Made by a program: the position numbers and the translations under genes
Source of the DNA: Intoshia linei
Lineage: Eukaryota > Orthonectida > Rhopaluridae
Length of the DNA stretch: 58,927 nt
Reading direction: 5' to 3'
Assembly: GCA_001642005.1 (NCBI GenBank)
Contig: LWCA01000078.1
Coordinates: forward strand, 1-58,927
Part shown: positions 1 through 11,880 of the stretch, piece after piece
Layout of the letters: each line of letters starts with the position of its first letter
How positions within the stretch are numbered: the first letter of the stretch is position 1
Notes under the pieces: generated by a model
Database searches by the model: none
The model's input: the letters and a program-made list of their open reading frames with translations, nothing else
Told to the model about the DNA's origin: nothing

Positions 1-113
1 TCATAAATTATATATATTTTTTTAAATCCCAAAAATAATTGAAAATAAAAATTATTTGTAATAATATACTTAGTTCCTTATGTATTTACGTCCTTTTGTT
101 AGTCTTTGTATTT

Positions 114-320
114 TTAAGATTGTATATTAAATATCCATTTTGGGTCAAGTAGAATTTTAACAATTTTTCTTTTTAGCTTAGCGGTACTAACTGTGAAGTA
201 TGTTGGAACCGCTGTTATAGTACAATAGAATATACTATAGTATTTATAAATATTTGTTTTTAAAAAATTTCTTTCGTCGGATAATATATTCTTCAACAAC
301 GAAAACGGATCTTTTAACAC
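114..320 (-). CDS. possible C-terminal exon, unknown protein
   Basis: An open frame on the minus strand reads about 68 codons from just after a plausible AG acceptor (near 320) to a stop at 114. The residue mix (DPFSLLKNILSDERNF, then several Tyr/Phe, then KLKRKIVKILLDP) looks protein-like rather than random. No start codon is seen, so this would be the last exon of a gene whose other exons I could not find. It lies inside what should be an intron, or upstream DNA, of RSPH9 on the other strand. I do not recognise the family, and it may be a chance ORF. Confidence 0.25.
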   Translation of the reverse strand: MLKDPFSLLKNILSDERNFLKTNIYKYYSIFYCTITAVPTYFTVSTAKLKRKIVKILLDPKWIFNIQS

Positions 321-702
321 TTGATGATGAGGTTTGACTGTTCAATAACTCAGCATAAGTTTTAGATAATTTGATTTCACACAGTATAATTGAAAATTGT
401 TAATTTATATTATCGTTTTAGGTATATTCGTTAAGAGAATAAACATTTTTTCACATTATGACTTTAATAATATTATTATAACAATTATGTCAGAAATATG
501 ACATTTATGACTTGTTAAAAATCGATATACTCCATTAAATGTGTTTATTAGAGTTCCATCTTACATTTCTAACATTTTTTTATTATTAAAAAAAATAATT
601 ATTTTTGACATTGTTCGCCTTAGTAATTAGTTATGAAAAAAATATGATAATTGAATTATCAATTATAATTTAACTTTTTTTGTAATGATAAATATTTTTT
701 AG
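321..702. other. AT-rich DNA before RSPH9 last exon
   Basis: No coding signal recognised. The stretch ends in a T-rich tract and TTTTTTAG that serves as acceptor for the RSPH9 exon. Earlier RSPH9 exons are not visible here or in the first 113 bases, so they lie outside the window or are too diverged to see. Confidence 0.4.
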
Positions 703-866
703 GAACATGGAGCTTTAATTCTGAACAAAATGGCATTGTCATGTTGAGAAGTTTGCTTTGGCTAGGATTTGTATTCTACCATGTACCGAATTCTACTAAT
801 TTTGGATCAATTTATATTGGAACTGGAGAAAAGAACATTGATTTACCATTCATGTTGTGTCATTAA
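703..866 (+). CDS. RSPH9: radial spoke head protein 9, last exon (partial)
   Basis: The exon follows TTTTTTAG and encodes 54 residues ending in a TAA at 864-866. It carries the hallmark C-terminus of RSPH9: TWSFNSEQNG, then LRSLLWLGFVFYHVPN, then IYIGTGEKNIDLPFML. Vertebrate RSPH9 has the same order (WS...ERGG, LRSLLWPGLTFYH, YVGTGEKNMDLPFML). RSPH9 is a subunit of the radial spoke head of motile 9+2 cilia. Only this exon is present. The acceptor phase needs one base from the previous exon, which I could not locate. The gene converges on PRDX6 with 54 bp between the two stop codons. Identity is secure; completeness is unknown. Confidence 0.85.
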
Positions 867-920
867 AAGATAATTAAAAAATTATATTTAAATTTAATTC
901 GTCCGTAATATACATTTATA

Positions 921-1783
921 TTATTTAGTATAATCGTAATATCTCAAATATTTTTTCTCTGATTGTAACGAAACAGTTCGATATCCTGTATAATTTTTAT
1001 TTGCTTTGGTTTCACTAATTGCAGGGTGTAAAATACATTCATCACCACTCTAAATAATTTCATAACATTGAATTCTACGAAATTTTACCTTCCAATCTAC
1101 TGGAGTGGCTAATTTACTATTATGTGTGAGTTGCAGGGAGTCAATGGTTCGTAAAATTTCACTAAAAAAGGAAATTTATAAATAACCATTCACATTACTC
1201 AAAATTTCTTCCCGTCGTAGCTGGATACAAGATTGATAATTTTAAACTTTTGTCTGGTCCAAAAATAAAAGCCTAATAATAATTTATATTATACAATTTA
1301 CATTCAAATGAAATGAATTACTGCTCTGCACGTCAACGGCATTCCGTTCTTGCTTTTTTCGACGGGATCCAACATGCCTAATTTTGTAGCAATGTGTCGT
1401 GATTCATCGGCAATTATGTGATACGCTAATTCACCCTTGTTGTCGCTTACACATTGAATATCCTTGAAAATTTAATAAATTTTATGCAAAGTTATACTTT
1501 AATCCATTCTTTATGCTTTTCGACAGAGTCAATAGACAATGCCAAAACTTTAACTTTTTTTTCGAAAAATTTGTGACTTAAATCATGTAATCTGGCCAAT
1601 TCTGTTGTACAAACTGGAGTAAAATCTGCAGGGTGCGAAAATATAGCAAACCATCTGATAAATTTTAGAATTAGATGTAATGTTTAAAATTGAAAAATAC
1701 CCATTTTCTACATGGTCATATAATTTGTAGTCTCCTCCCGTTGTTTTTAAATCGAAATTTTCAATTTTATCCCCCAAAATCAT
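921..1783 (-). CDS. PRDX6: 1-Cys peroxiredoxin (PRDX6 type)
   Basis: Six exons (1701-1783, 1498-1654, 1322-1462, 1199-1272, 1089-1161, 921-1049) join in frame to 218 codons, close to the 224 of human PRDX6. The product starts MILGDKIENFDL and contains the peroxidatic loop HPADFTPVCTTEL, with Cys in PVCT, then LALSIDSVEKHKEW, PLTCRA and ILYPATTGRNF. It ends PVDWKSGDECILHP followed by KKYLRYYDYTK. Length, the PVDWK...KKYLRY tail and the PVCT loop are those of the 1-Cys PRDX6 subfamily, which reduces peroxides and phospholipid hydroperoxides in the cytosol. All introns are 35-50 bp with GT-AG ends. The ATG is the first after an in-frame upstream stop. Divergent from INTS2, start codons 523 bp apart. 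Confidence 0.93.
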
Positions 1784-2306
1784 TTTATATTTTTAAATAA
1801 CACTTTGTAAATTTCAAATATCAGAAATTAAAATTCAGAAATACATAATGTATTATTTACTCAGTTTATTGACTCTGCGTGTAATTAAGTATGACATTAC
1901 AGTGAATTGTCATGTATGACTCAAATGTGTACTTGAATATATAGTTACCTCAAATTAATTTTAATGTAGTTGATTATAATCTCATTAGTTGACGTTGAAT
2001 AGGCTTACAATGTAAGGCTTACATACTAACTGTAACATAGTTTGTAACAGTCTTAAGAAAATAAATACTGACATCTGTAAATGTAAACACAATTTAAATC
2101 AAATATATAGATTTAAGATGGTTCCATTAAATTTACATGAATCGCATTTTCAAATAAGGAATTGTGAAGTGGTTTGATGCAAGTTACATTCGCCTGATGT
2201 CATTAGGTGAAAAGGTAAAAACAAAAATTTAAGAACAAAGTATACAAAATATAATACAAAATAATACATAAAATACAATAAATTAAAATTTATATTAAAA
2301 TTATCT
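1784..2306. promoter_or_regulatory. divergent promoter region PRDX6 / INTS2
   Basis: This 523-bp interval separates two outward-facing start codons and must hold both promoters unless upstream non-coding exons extend further. It is AT-rich. A short imperfect repeat of GGCTTACA/TGTAAGGCTTACAT is visible near 2001-2025. No TATA box or factor site can be assigned with confidence. Confidence 0.35.
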
Positions 2307-5300
2307 ATGTCTGACGAAAACTTGACAAATTTACATAAAATTGATAAATTTATAAAAATATGCGCAATAAAAGATTATAAGGATTACAACGATCATTTAC
2401 CGTTACTTAAAGAACTTTTAAAAGAATGTGTCATATTGAGACCTTTAATTTTTAAATGGATAGCAAATTTATTTCATCATTTATCTAAAAAACACCATAC
2501 AGGTAAAACTTTACACAATTATTATTTTTTTTATAAATGTTATCAATTTTCATATTTATCACCCGTGCTGAATGAACATCCGATAGTTCGAAATTTTTAA
2601 TACGTTGAACCAGATTTTTTGAATTACTGTATTGTCGCATTTAACGCACCATATGTTTAAATTAAACTTTCATTTGGATTTTGCAAATTTAAACCTAATT
2701 TAATTTTAATTGTGAAACGTTTAATTATATGGAAATGTATAATAATTATACTTAAATTGAAACGGATTTTGTGACGGGGATAAACGAAACCGGTCGTATC
2801 CAATACATGGTCCGACTTTATGCAATTTTTGAACAATGATGAATACATTCAGATAAAACAACTCTTCAAAATCATAGAAAATTATAATTATTTCTAAACA
2901 TTTTTGATCGAAATAGTCTTTCGATTTTTCTGTATTTTTAAAATCGTACTATAAAAACTGGTTTTTTAGGTTAATTCATTTTTTTTATAAAAAAACTGTG
3001 TTAAAATGGTCTTTTAAAAAAATTTCATATATTCACTAAATGTGATGGGACGTATTTACCATATCAGTTAAAATTATATGTGTAATTTTATATTCTTTTA
3101 TCTGCTAAGTATTGGAGTTCTGCGACAGGATCTCAAGTTTTTTTGTTCGGATCGTCTTTGGACCGCGTTACAGAATTCTGCTATGTATGATTACAAATTT
3201 TAAATTTTTCTCATTTTACGGATTCTGTTACGGATCAGGTGGGGAACATTCATTTGAGCGATCTATTGTTCGAGCTAGATAATCATCCATTTTGTTAATT
3301 AATCATAATATTCATTTTTTGACAATAATTTTGTGGTTTCTTCAAGGTTTCTTAAGACACAATAACCAAATTTTTGTAGGGCTTTTAAGGGAATTTTTCC
3401 TACTATTTTTTAAAGATTTTGAATATAATTTCGGTACCCAAATTTTGTAGAGTTTTGAAGGGAATATTTTTAACGTTTTATGAGATATTAAAAATCTTTA
3501 AAAATTGGGTGAAAAAAAAATGTTCCCTTAAAAACCCTACCAAACCTTGGGACCAAAGTTATCTTCAAAATCATTAAAAAATGGTAAAAAACAATTCCCT
3601 TAAAATCCTTCCAAAATTTTGCTTCCAAAATTAAGTCAAGTATTTATTCGTATTATTTACATAAATTAGTTTCGCTTACTATGACTGAACAGTATATGAG
3701 AATTTCCTCAAATATATCTTTTTCCAATTTTGCAGAAAATGGTAGTTTAATTATTATTTAGATGAATTGACCCATATTGGTTCTGAAATATTGGAAATTG
3801 TAAATCAAATGAATTTATCTGAAAATATGATGATTGTATTTTTTATTCTTATTTATTTTGTATGATTATTTTGATAAAATGGGTATTTGAAAAAAACTCT
3901 TTAGTTAAAAAATCATTACTTATATAATATGCTTTGCAATATATGTTTTTGGTATAATAAAAATGTGCCCTCGGCAGAGCTAGGTGTCGTAATAGTGTTT
4001 TCGTTTGACCCTTATTTTTAATATATTGCTTCCCTGAAACCTAAATTTTTTTAACGCTGTCTTAGTTGTCTACTACAGTGTTTCCCATATACCGCTTGGC
4101 GGACAAGTACAGGTCCGTGAAAATTTTTTACTAATTAGAACTTGTAATTTAAAAGTTAATTTATTACGTTTTTTATAAAATTTTGTATAATGTTGCCTAG
4201 TAATTTTGCTTTAATGGTCCACCTTTTAATTTATGAAAAAAGTGTGGGAACCCCAGTCTACTACGTACTACTACATATAAGTAGTTAGAAAATATACAAT
4301 GCCAATTTATTTCAAATTTTACGCTAGTCAGTATTCAAAATGTTACTCATATTAAACGAAAATGACAATAATATTACAGTGTCCGACATAAGTCTTAGGC
4401 ACCTCCATTGTAATTAATTTAAACACTTCTGATTCATGATTTAAGACATTCTCTTATATCATATCTAGTGTATGATCAAGAACAAATATTTAACAACCAT
4501 AAAAAAGTAAAAACTATAAAAATTTTTTAATAATTAATGAAATATAGGTATTTTTAATTAAAATTGCAAAATTCCGAGCGACATAAGTCTTAGGCACCTA
4601 TAAAATAATACAATTAATTATGTTAATTAAATGAAAATATTAGATAAATATATATAAAATTACTAATATTTAGTATTCCATCCTTTATTTTGTATAACTG
4701 ATACAATTTTTCTGGGCAATGAGGCATAAAAACCTTGAATAGTGTCTAGAGGTACACGGTCCCATTCTTCCTGTATAAATCTCCACAGTTCTTCTAAATT
4801 GGTTGGATGTAGTTTATAAACTTTATCTTTCAAAATTTTCCACATAGGTTCAATAATATTTAGATCTGGGCTTTGCGCGGGCTAATCTTGTAATGTTTTT
4901 ATACGATTTACCCTGATAAATCGGCGGGTTGTCTTTGCTATGTGGCACGGTGCTCCATCTTGCTACACCTTCACTCCATGGAAAAAGTTTTTATCATTTG
5001 CTTTTTTAAGAATTCTCTGGTATTTTTGAGCGTATACTCCTTCTTTACATTTAATTAATATTTTTTTTATCTGCCCTAATACCTCCCCAAATCATAATTG
5101 ATTTGCTATGTTTTATGCTTCTACGTGTGTATCTTGACAAAAACTTTGTTTTTTTGGGTCTTCGTACATATACTCTGCTTTTTGAAAACAATTCAAATCT
5201 ACTTTCATCAGTAAAGGCTACATTTTGCCATTGGTTCGTCCATGCCACTTTTGCTTTACACTATTTTAAACGGTTTGATCTGTGAATTTTTTTCAGAAAC

Positions 5301-8300
5301 GGTTTTCGACTTGCAATTCTTCCATATAATCCAAATCTATATAATACACGTTTCACCGTCTTCAAACTTGGATTTTTGGAATTATTCAAGTGTTGTTTGA
5401 TGTCCAAAGCTGTCAAGAATGGGTTTTTAATTGATTCCCTTTTTATAATAGCCTCTTCCCTAAATGTTAGCATGCGTTTTCTACTTGATCCTGGCACGTC
5501 AGTTATGCCTAACCCCTTTTTATATTATTTAATTATATTTTGAACCGCACATCGAGACATTATTAAGATTTTATTTATAAAAACCTGAATTTTTTCTTCC
5601 TTGAATAAGGACACAACATTGCATCTTTTTTTGTCACTTATGCGCGTCATTTACTAAAAAAATAATAATATTTAATTTATAGATCATTACATTTTAGTTT
5701 TTATTGAAATTTAATTAAATTTACTTGAAATTATGAAGGTGCCAAAGACTTCTGTCGTCAATATTTTTATTATCGTAAACAAAAGTGAGTGAGAGAGTAA
5801 CTTTTAATGACTAGTTTATGAAATCAGTATGGTTATATGTTTGATAGATGATGATTTAATTTTAAGTTAAATCTAAGAATTATTAACTTTATAATAGATT
5901 TTGATCAGAATGTGTAGGGTGATTAAGACTTATGTTGCGCACTGTAGAGTTAACTCACTGAATAAATCTGTATTATAATTTGTCTTGTAATTCTACGAAT
6001 GTTATTTTTTAAATGAACGAAAATACAGACATGCAACTTTAACTAAAATAAGTAAGGGTAAATTTGATAATTATAATAAAAATTAATAACAAACATTACA
6101 TTTTTATCATAATTGTAAAATCATCGTGATTGATGCATAAATAATACAAAACATTTCACGGACTCTTAGGGTCCGTGGACCCCAGTTTAAGAAACAATGA
6201 TATAAATAATCGTTTAATAGTTTCTATAAAATCATTTCTTAAATATACCCTTTAATCAAATAAAATATATTTTAGGAACTAATAAAATTTTACCACGAAA
6301 TAATGCGTGAGGTAGATGTTAAATCTGGAAAACTTGAAAAAAAAATATTGTTACTAACCGATTTATCTTGCTTACTTAATTTCGGAATGAAATTGATGAA
6401 ATCATTTTGTAAAATGGTGGATAACTGTGATTTTAACCATTCCGAAGAAGAAAAAAATGAATACGATTCAAATATTTACATTAGACATATGGAATACCAT
6501 TTTATGGATAATTTAATTTCCCAAAAATACCTAAATCACTATAATACATATACCGTATATTTTTTGGAACCATACTACGCCAAACTATTGGGCTACCGAA
6601 TTTTTGAAAATGTGTTACGTAAAAATTGGATTCAATTAGATTATTCAACTAGTTTGCATCGTTTTGATGTATATATAGATTTTATAAATATGGTTGTTCA
6701 TTTATTCTATATATACCCAACTGAATTTTATGAAATTATTTCTTATTTTTTTAAGGTTTGATTTATATTTGTTTGATATTATTTGTATTTTAGAATTCAA
6801 AGTTAAAATCAGATTTAGTGTTTCTTTTAGCTTTAATTTCCAGTAAATACGAGAAATTTAATATAGAATTACTAAAATACCTGCTACTCCAATGCAATAT
6901 TAACGATTTCATTAGTAAACCATTATGTTCCGTTTTGGATAGTTTATATGTCACGTATAAGGATAGATTTGTAAATTTAATTTCTTTGTTGATTAAAAGA
7001 AATAACGAACAAAACTGTGCCATTTTAAAATTGCTTGTAAATTCTGCTAAACAAGAAAGGTTTATTGCTGTTATTCTCAAAGCTATTTTTTCTGAAACGT
7101 TTGAGGAATTTGTTTCAAGTTCTGATGATTCGTATAGCACATCAAATATGTCTTGGATTCATAATTTAACTATCGATGAAATTTTTTTATTATATTTTGA
7201 ATCTAGAGGTGATTGGTAAAATTATATTTTTTTATAATTACATGCAATTTAGTCGACAACAATTTAAAGATATATTATTGTTTTATTGTCAATTGAAGGG
7301 TTCTTTGACTAGTCAATCTATTGGAACAAAATTAGTTTTAACCAATCCAGAAGTTTTTGATAAAAATGACTTGATTGATATTTTATTTTCCTTTTTGCAT
7401 GAAAATTTGGATATTAAAAATATTTTTCTTATCCCAATTGAGAAGTTTAATAGTGATATTCAAAGTGTCAATAAAAATTGCCAAATTTTGCGAAATACTC
7501 AGATTACTCATTTATGTATCAATATGCATAATATTTATAAAAGTTCTGGTGACATTTTGAGGTAAATTTATTTAATTTATAATATTATAAGTTTACGTGC
7601 TCTTTTTATCCAAATTAAGTGTGGTAGCGCAGTATAATCGTTTAATTTAGAGATATAATGATAGATTTGCTACGGGAGAATTATTTTTTGTTTGAAAAAT
7701 CATTTGTTTTTGTAAATGTATCAGAAAGGGAATGGATTTACGACGTTCGTATACTATCAAAATGTAACATTTATAGCATGGAAAATAGATTTAAAATTGT
7801 AAACCTCTATGAATGTCTACTAATTGAATTATTTACCAACCAACAACAAAGTATTTTATTTTAAAATACAGAATTTATTAATTTATGAAATATCTATATT
7901 TTACACCGTTATTAATATTATAACCGGGATGGACAAGTGTTAATTTAGGAAAAATACATATTTTTTAAAATTAATCAACAACAGTGTATAGTAGATTTAT
8001 TTTTATAACGGTTAAATGTTACCTATGCTTAATGTACACAAATTTTAGAACAATGTTCTACTCTTTTACCCTATATATACGACGGAATGCAAATGTTATC
8101 CAAAAATAAATCTACATTCCTGTATAAATATGGAATTACTCAATTATTAAATTTGGTAATGGAAAAGGTTAGTTTTTTTTAATTATTTTTATGGTATATT
8201 TTTGTGTTACATGTATCAAGATAATAATCATTATATTTTTAGGAAAATCGTTTCATTTTCATTGACAATATCAAAACAATTCCCAAGAAAATTACCGGAA

Positions 8301-10810
8301 ATAGTGCTTTTCGTAAAATTAGTTTGGTAAGTTATTGTATAGTGATTGTGTTCTGTAAAAATACAGGCAAATGTAATTTCCTGGAATTTTTCGAAAATAA
8401 TTAATGAACAAATTAAAAAATAAATAATATTTAACATTTAGATAAAATATGAATTTAAAAGTGATAAAGAAGTGTGTAAGGTTTGAAAAAAATGAATTTT
8501 TAGTATGGGTTCTTAGTATCGATTAGTACCATATGACTAGGATTTATCAATCGCATTAATCGAGCGCTATCTGTATTGGATTAAACTTTTTATACATGGA
8601 TACTATATGATTAAATTTTTTTTGTATTGCCCAGTTTTTAACTTTTGAAATTTTCCGGGAAATCACAATCATTTGTATTCCGAACAGTTATTTTTCAATT
8701 TATATAAACTATTCTAATCGAAGCACTGAGATTTCGAATTTTTTCAATGTAGTATATATTCTGTCAGAGGTTATATGAAATTTATTATAATTTAACCTTT
8801 AAAACAGGGTCGCACAACCTGCTGCTGTGGACAATCCATGTGATCATAATGCATTATATCATTTTACTTCAAATTGAAAAGTTAAAATCAGATTTTTTCA
8901 AGGGAAATTTAAAATGTTTTAATCAAAAAGTTACATTTTATATAAACCTATGCATAATTGGCAACTTTTTAGCACTATGCGTGAGTTAAAATTTGTAATT
9001 TTTTAACATTTCTATAATTTTCAACTACTGCATAACACTACTGTTATGTTGAATCCCATGTTCTCACTGAACATTTTAATTTTTTTAATTTAGTTATTGC
9101 TAACGTATTTAGACGTTTAAACCGAGAAAAATTGGTATAATAATACATTATTTTTCAAAATGTAAAACACCCTAATGTATGTTACTTTATGATATAAATA
9201 ATGATTTTCCCATTAAAATATCATGGATACATGTAGTAATATTAGTTAATAATAACAAAAAAAATTATAATAATTAAGATGTTATTTCATTTTATATGAG
9301 AAAATATGAAAATCAAAGAATATTATGTGTTTTTCTTTAGAAAATAAAAGTTGCGTGCGAAACTTTATTCGTGATAAAATTTTTTTTTTGTATTACGTGT
9401 TCTTGATTGAACTTTAACAAATTGTAACATAAAGTTGTTACCATTGACAATATTTTTAAAATATTAAACATCCCAAATATCCATGACCAAATTTCCTAAT
9501 CTTCGAAAAATTGATTTCCCAGGATTGAGAACCACTGAACTATTAATTTAAGTCATTGAAATATAAAATTTAAGGTGTCGAGATTTAATCAAGTTGGTTG
9601 TTTGAATAACACTATTATTTTTTATAATTTTTAAGTGTAAATTAGGAAAACAATTGTTGATAGTTATAAATTTTATTATTGTGTGGCCCAATTATGTTAT
9701 ATCGGCTTATATATTTATTATAATATTTATACTAGAAAAGTATTTCACCCTGTCAAATTATCATTGATTGTATTTTCTTATTATGTTCAACCGATTCAAA
9801 TGAATTGCAAAATGATTCTAGTGAAGACTTAATTGCTGGAACTATCTATGACTTGAATGAAAAATGTCTCTGTGGTTTAGCAAAAGAAATTAACAATGTC
9901 TGCATGAAATCATGTTTATATCAAAATATAATATGGCCAAATATTGAATTTATTAAAGTTTCATTGGATAGGTATATTTAAGTTATTAAATAAGGCACAT
10001 TGTGGCATCCATTTATAATGCTTCAAAAATTACTTAAATTACCAGAAAGGGGGCTAGTTCAAATGTGTTTTTTTAATTACATTGCGACCATTTCCCTTTC
10101 CTTCTCTTAAATATATCTCGGTTACCATTATTACTTATTTTCTTGAAATATTCGTCTAAAATTTAAATTTAATATCACATAATCAGAAGCCATGCTCGAC
10201 ATTAGACTAATGATTATGATTCATGTTTAATTTTATTTATTTTAGCGATTTATTGGTAATGGCCTTATTTAAGGAAATTCCTTTACTATGGGATATCATT
10301 ATATTGGTTTCAATGAGTAATTGTGTTTTAACATATCAGTATTTATATTTCAGAACCTAAATCTTTCATAAAAATGTCGCCAATCATTCGATCGCTCATG
10401 TCTATTTTCATAAATGAATGGGGCAACTGTACAATTAACAATTTCATGGACTCTAGTCTATATCAAAATTCAAAAAAATTATTGTATACTGTAGAATTGG
10501 TTCTAATTATTCTGCCGATTTATATTAAATTTAGTCTAATTTAATTGAATATCCTTGGATGACAGTTTTAAATGAATTGTTTAATGGTGTTACTACTACC
10601 CAAGAAATTTTAATAATTATTTGTCTAGTGTGGAAACATTTTGAGGTATTTAAATTAATTTATATTAATTAATTATTTTACTGATTTTATTTAACATTAA
10701 TTAATTGTATTTACATAATGCCAAAATAATTCTTAAATTAGAACTTAAAATTGTGCATGCAATATACACCGACATCGACTGAAGGTAATTTAATTTTGAT
10801 TTTAAATTAA
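2307..10810 (+). CDS. INTS2: Integrator complex subunit 2
   Basis: Exons I can place: 2307-2502 (start), 6276-6755, 6794-7215, 7253-7561, 7651-7850, 8049-8167, 8243-8326, possibly 8442-8480, 9736-9971, 10246-10316, 10354-10499, 10535-10645, 10742-10810 (stop). Those from 6276 to 8326 and from 9736 on join in frame. Assignment rests on collinear similarity to metazoan INTS2: PTEFYEIISYFFKN matches the PDSFNEVCRGLIKNG region; EIFLLYFESRGDCRQQFKDI matches EMLLLVAMYFHSNQLSAI; IDLLRENYF followed by EREWIYD matches YQLLRSRSF followed by KDWIY; IIIDCIFLLCSTDSNE matches VQILLEICLPTEEE; and SCLYQNIIWPNIE matches LLHQMYIADPNIA. INTS2 is a helical scaffold of Integrator, which cleaves snRNA and paused transcripts in the nucleus. 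About 810 residues are recovered against about 1,200 in human; the middle is missing or unseen. The phase between exon 1 and 6276 is inconsistent, so an exon is missing there. Confidence 0.72.
3245..3700. repeat. MITE copy, GCGACATAATCAT family (degenerate)
   Basis: Begins with CATTCATTTGAGCGA... AATCATCCATTTTGTTAATTAA, as in the copies at 16.9 and 45.05 kb. Its interior is an imperfect palindrome: GTAGGGCTTTTAAGGGAA on the left is answered by TTCCCTTAAAATCCTTCC on the right. Confidence 0.55.
3935..3995 (-). repeat. partial copy of the AACAGCACCTAG repeat
   Basis: The reverse complement reads CACCTAGCTCTGCCGAGGGC followed by ACATTTTTATTATACC, matching 13.6 and 19.75 kb. Confidence 0.55.
4076..4255. 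mobile_element. hAT-type MITE with 8-bp target duplication
   Basis: A 180-bp non-coding element starts CAGTGTTTCCCA and ends TGTGGGAACCCCA. It is flanked on both sides by the 8-bp sequence GTCTACTA (4068-4075 and 4256-4263), the duplication length of hAT transposition. It sits in an INTS2 intron, about 120 bp from the Tc1 element. Confidence 0.75.
4377..5944 (-). mobile_element. Tc1-type transposon with IR/DR ends
   Basis: A 1,568-bp element sits between TA dinucleotides (4375-4376 and 5945-5946). The outer ends are CAGTGTCCGACATAAGTCTT and, reversed, CAGTGCGCAACATAAGTCTT. A second copy of the same motif lies about 195 bp inside the left end (4572-4600, GCGACATAAGTCTTAGGCAC) and about 180 bp inside the right end (5733-5762). 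This is the IR/DR arrangement known from Sleeping Beauty-like Tc1 elements, where the transposase binds four sites. It encloses a broken transposase on the minus strand. Confidence 0.88.
4663..5650 (-). pseudogene. Tc1-type DDE transposase, degenerate
   Basis: Minus-strand fragments run in order: an N-terminal start near 5650 (MTRISDKKRCNVV), a helix-turn-helix stretch (MLTFREEAIIKRESIKNPF), FTDESRFELF with the first catalytic Asp (about 5195-5225), SIMIWGGI, and near 4860-4900 PAQSPDLN...IEPMWKILK with the last Asp/Glu pair. Stops and frame changes interrupt it repeatedly, so it cannot encode an active enzyme. The order of motifs identifies the IS630-Tc1-mariner family. Its own ends are still recognisable, suggesting the copy is old but not ancient. 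Confidence 0.85.
5945..6275. other. INTS2 first intron, right part
   Basis: AT-rich DNA ending in the TTTTAG acceptor of exon 6276-6755. Near 6159-6195 a stretch reading GGACTCTTAGGGTCCGTGG, then ACCCCAGTTTAAGAAACA, resembles the terminus of a hAT MITE. Confidence 0.45.
8481..9735. other. INTS2 internal intron with repeat debris
   Basis: About 1.25 kb between recognisable exons. It includes a hAT-like end (CAGGGTCGCACAACC near 8806), a reverse copy of the GCAGTAGTTGGAAAATATAG repeat (8985-9045) and a hAT-like end GATTGAGAACCACTG near 9524-9538. The middle third of INTS2 should lie here but I found no convincing exons, so they are either lost or very diverged. Confidence 0.45.
8985..9045 (-). 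repeat. GCAGTAGTTGGAAAATATAG repeat, reverse copy
   Basis: The reverse complement reads ATGCAGTAGTTG then AAAATTATAGAAATG, matching copies at 12.59 and 17.83 kb. Confidence 0.5.
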
Positions 10811-11138
10811 ATAATTTTTAGTTAATAATGTTTTTAAAAAAACCGTTGACCATATAATTTACTCAAATGTTACGAAATTTACTTATATTTATACAAAGTA
10901 TGATTTAGCTTAATATGTTTATATAAATTTTAATTTTATTTATTTACATTTTAATATTTGTTTAATTACTTTTTAAATGTGACGTTTGTGTAACCTTGAA
11001 TTAAATTTTTGACCTGTTAGACTTGATAAAATTATAATCGGAGGATAAAAATTTTTTGACAAACTGCTGTTCTCAGCTGCAAATATGTAATATTTTATTA
11101 TAAATGTATTAACAATCTTAAATATATTCATTTTACTT

Positions 11139-11640
11139 TCAGTCGTTCCAGCAAATAATGTTCTCGTCTAATTGTGATTATAATTTTTAATTTTTTTAAA
11201 AATACCATCATTTTCGCTATCGGTATCATTTTCATCATGTTCATAATATTCTGTAAATATAATATTTAGTTGTTATTCATAACTGAGTCTCAAACAAAAA
11301 ATTTTAAGTCTAGCGAAAAATATATTTATTACACTTTTGAAATTATTATTTTATATTTTTAAACTTATTTCTCCAGTGATTATCAATAAGTATTGTTCAA
11401 TTACAGAATTAGTGAAGGTTATCTTCAACAATATAGTTTTTAATTATTAAAAAAATATCATTTCTCAAATTTTAACAGAGTTCAATGAACTTATGCCTTA
11501 CGACTTAAAATACTTATACCTGACTACCCTTGGATAACACTGGTTAACTAAAACTAATTGTTGTAAATTTAACCTTTATAAATTATTAAATTACCTGTTG
11601 ATATATCGCACAAGGATCTGTATAAAAATAGAGGTTTCAT
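11139..11640 (-). CDS. micro-gene copy A, 39-residue acidic protein, unknown family
   Basis: Three exons (11595-11640, 11206-11250, 11139-11167) total 120 bases and read ATG to TGA with GT-AG introns, both in phase 1. The product begins MKPLFLYRSLCDIST, continues EYYEHDENDTDSENDD (strongly acidic) and ends ENIICWND. I do not recognise the family. The reason to believe it is coding is copy B at 15.4-15.7 kb, which has the same exon count and intron phases and a similar protein; of the first 15 codons seven differ synonymously and only two change the residue. The LYR triplet recalls LYR-motif mitochondrial proteins, but the protein is far too short to claim that. Convergent with INTS2, 328 bp apart. 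Confidence 0.55.
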
Positions 11641-11710
11641 TATGATTTTCAAAATTTATTTAATAATTTAAACAAACGCACATTGTATAGTTTCAAAATG
11701 AGTTAAAAGG

Positions 11711-11880
11711 ATATTGTGTACACGACTGGAGGAAATAATAGTTAATATTTGTATAGATTCTACTGGAATCTTAGATATTTTTATGTTCTTTTATTATTTC
11801 TATCTCTATTATTTATTATCTGACACGTGTTTGTCTATTTGTTCGGATGCATACGATCTATCTAACTTGTTTTGGCCAGT
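11711..11880 (-). promoter_or_regulatory. conserved block upstream of micro-gene A
   Basis: Two patches are shared with the DNA upstream of micro-gene B: ATTGTGTACACGACTGGAG then AATAATAGTTAATATTT (about 70-110 bp above the ATG), and TATCTAACTTGTTTTGGC near 11860-11878. They are either a promoter or simply the edge of the duplication. Confidence 0.35.

Larger units (their letters stand above)
2503..4075. other. INTS2 first intron, left part
   Basis: The interval holds AT-rich DNA, a copy of the GCGACATAATCAT MITE family (about 3245-3700) and a reverse copy of another repeat (about 3935-3995). A further INTS2 exon is expected on phase grounds; 2745-2865 is the least AT-rich part, but I could not make it fit. 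Confidence 0.4.

Noticed and set aside
162-333. A plus-strand exon for RSPH9 (LAVLTVKYVGTAVIV resembling RLASIV...AIVPRG)
   Set aside because: It runs into a stop after 16 codons, the downstream frame differs, and the donor phase does not fit the last exon; the resemblance is probably chance.
6790-7140. 116-codon minus-strand ORF
   Set aside because: Antisense of INTS2 exon 6794-7215, whose plus frame matches the family.
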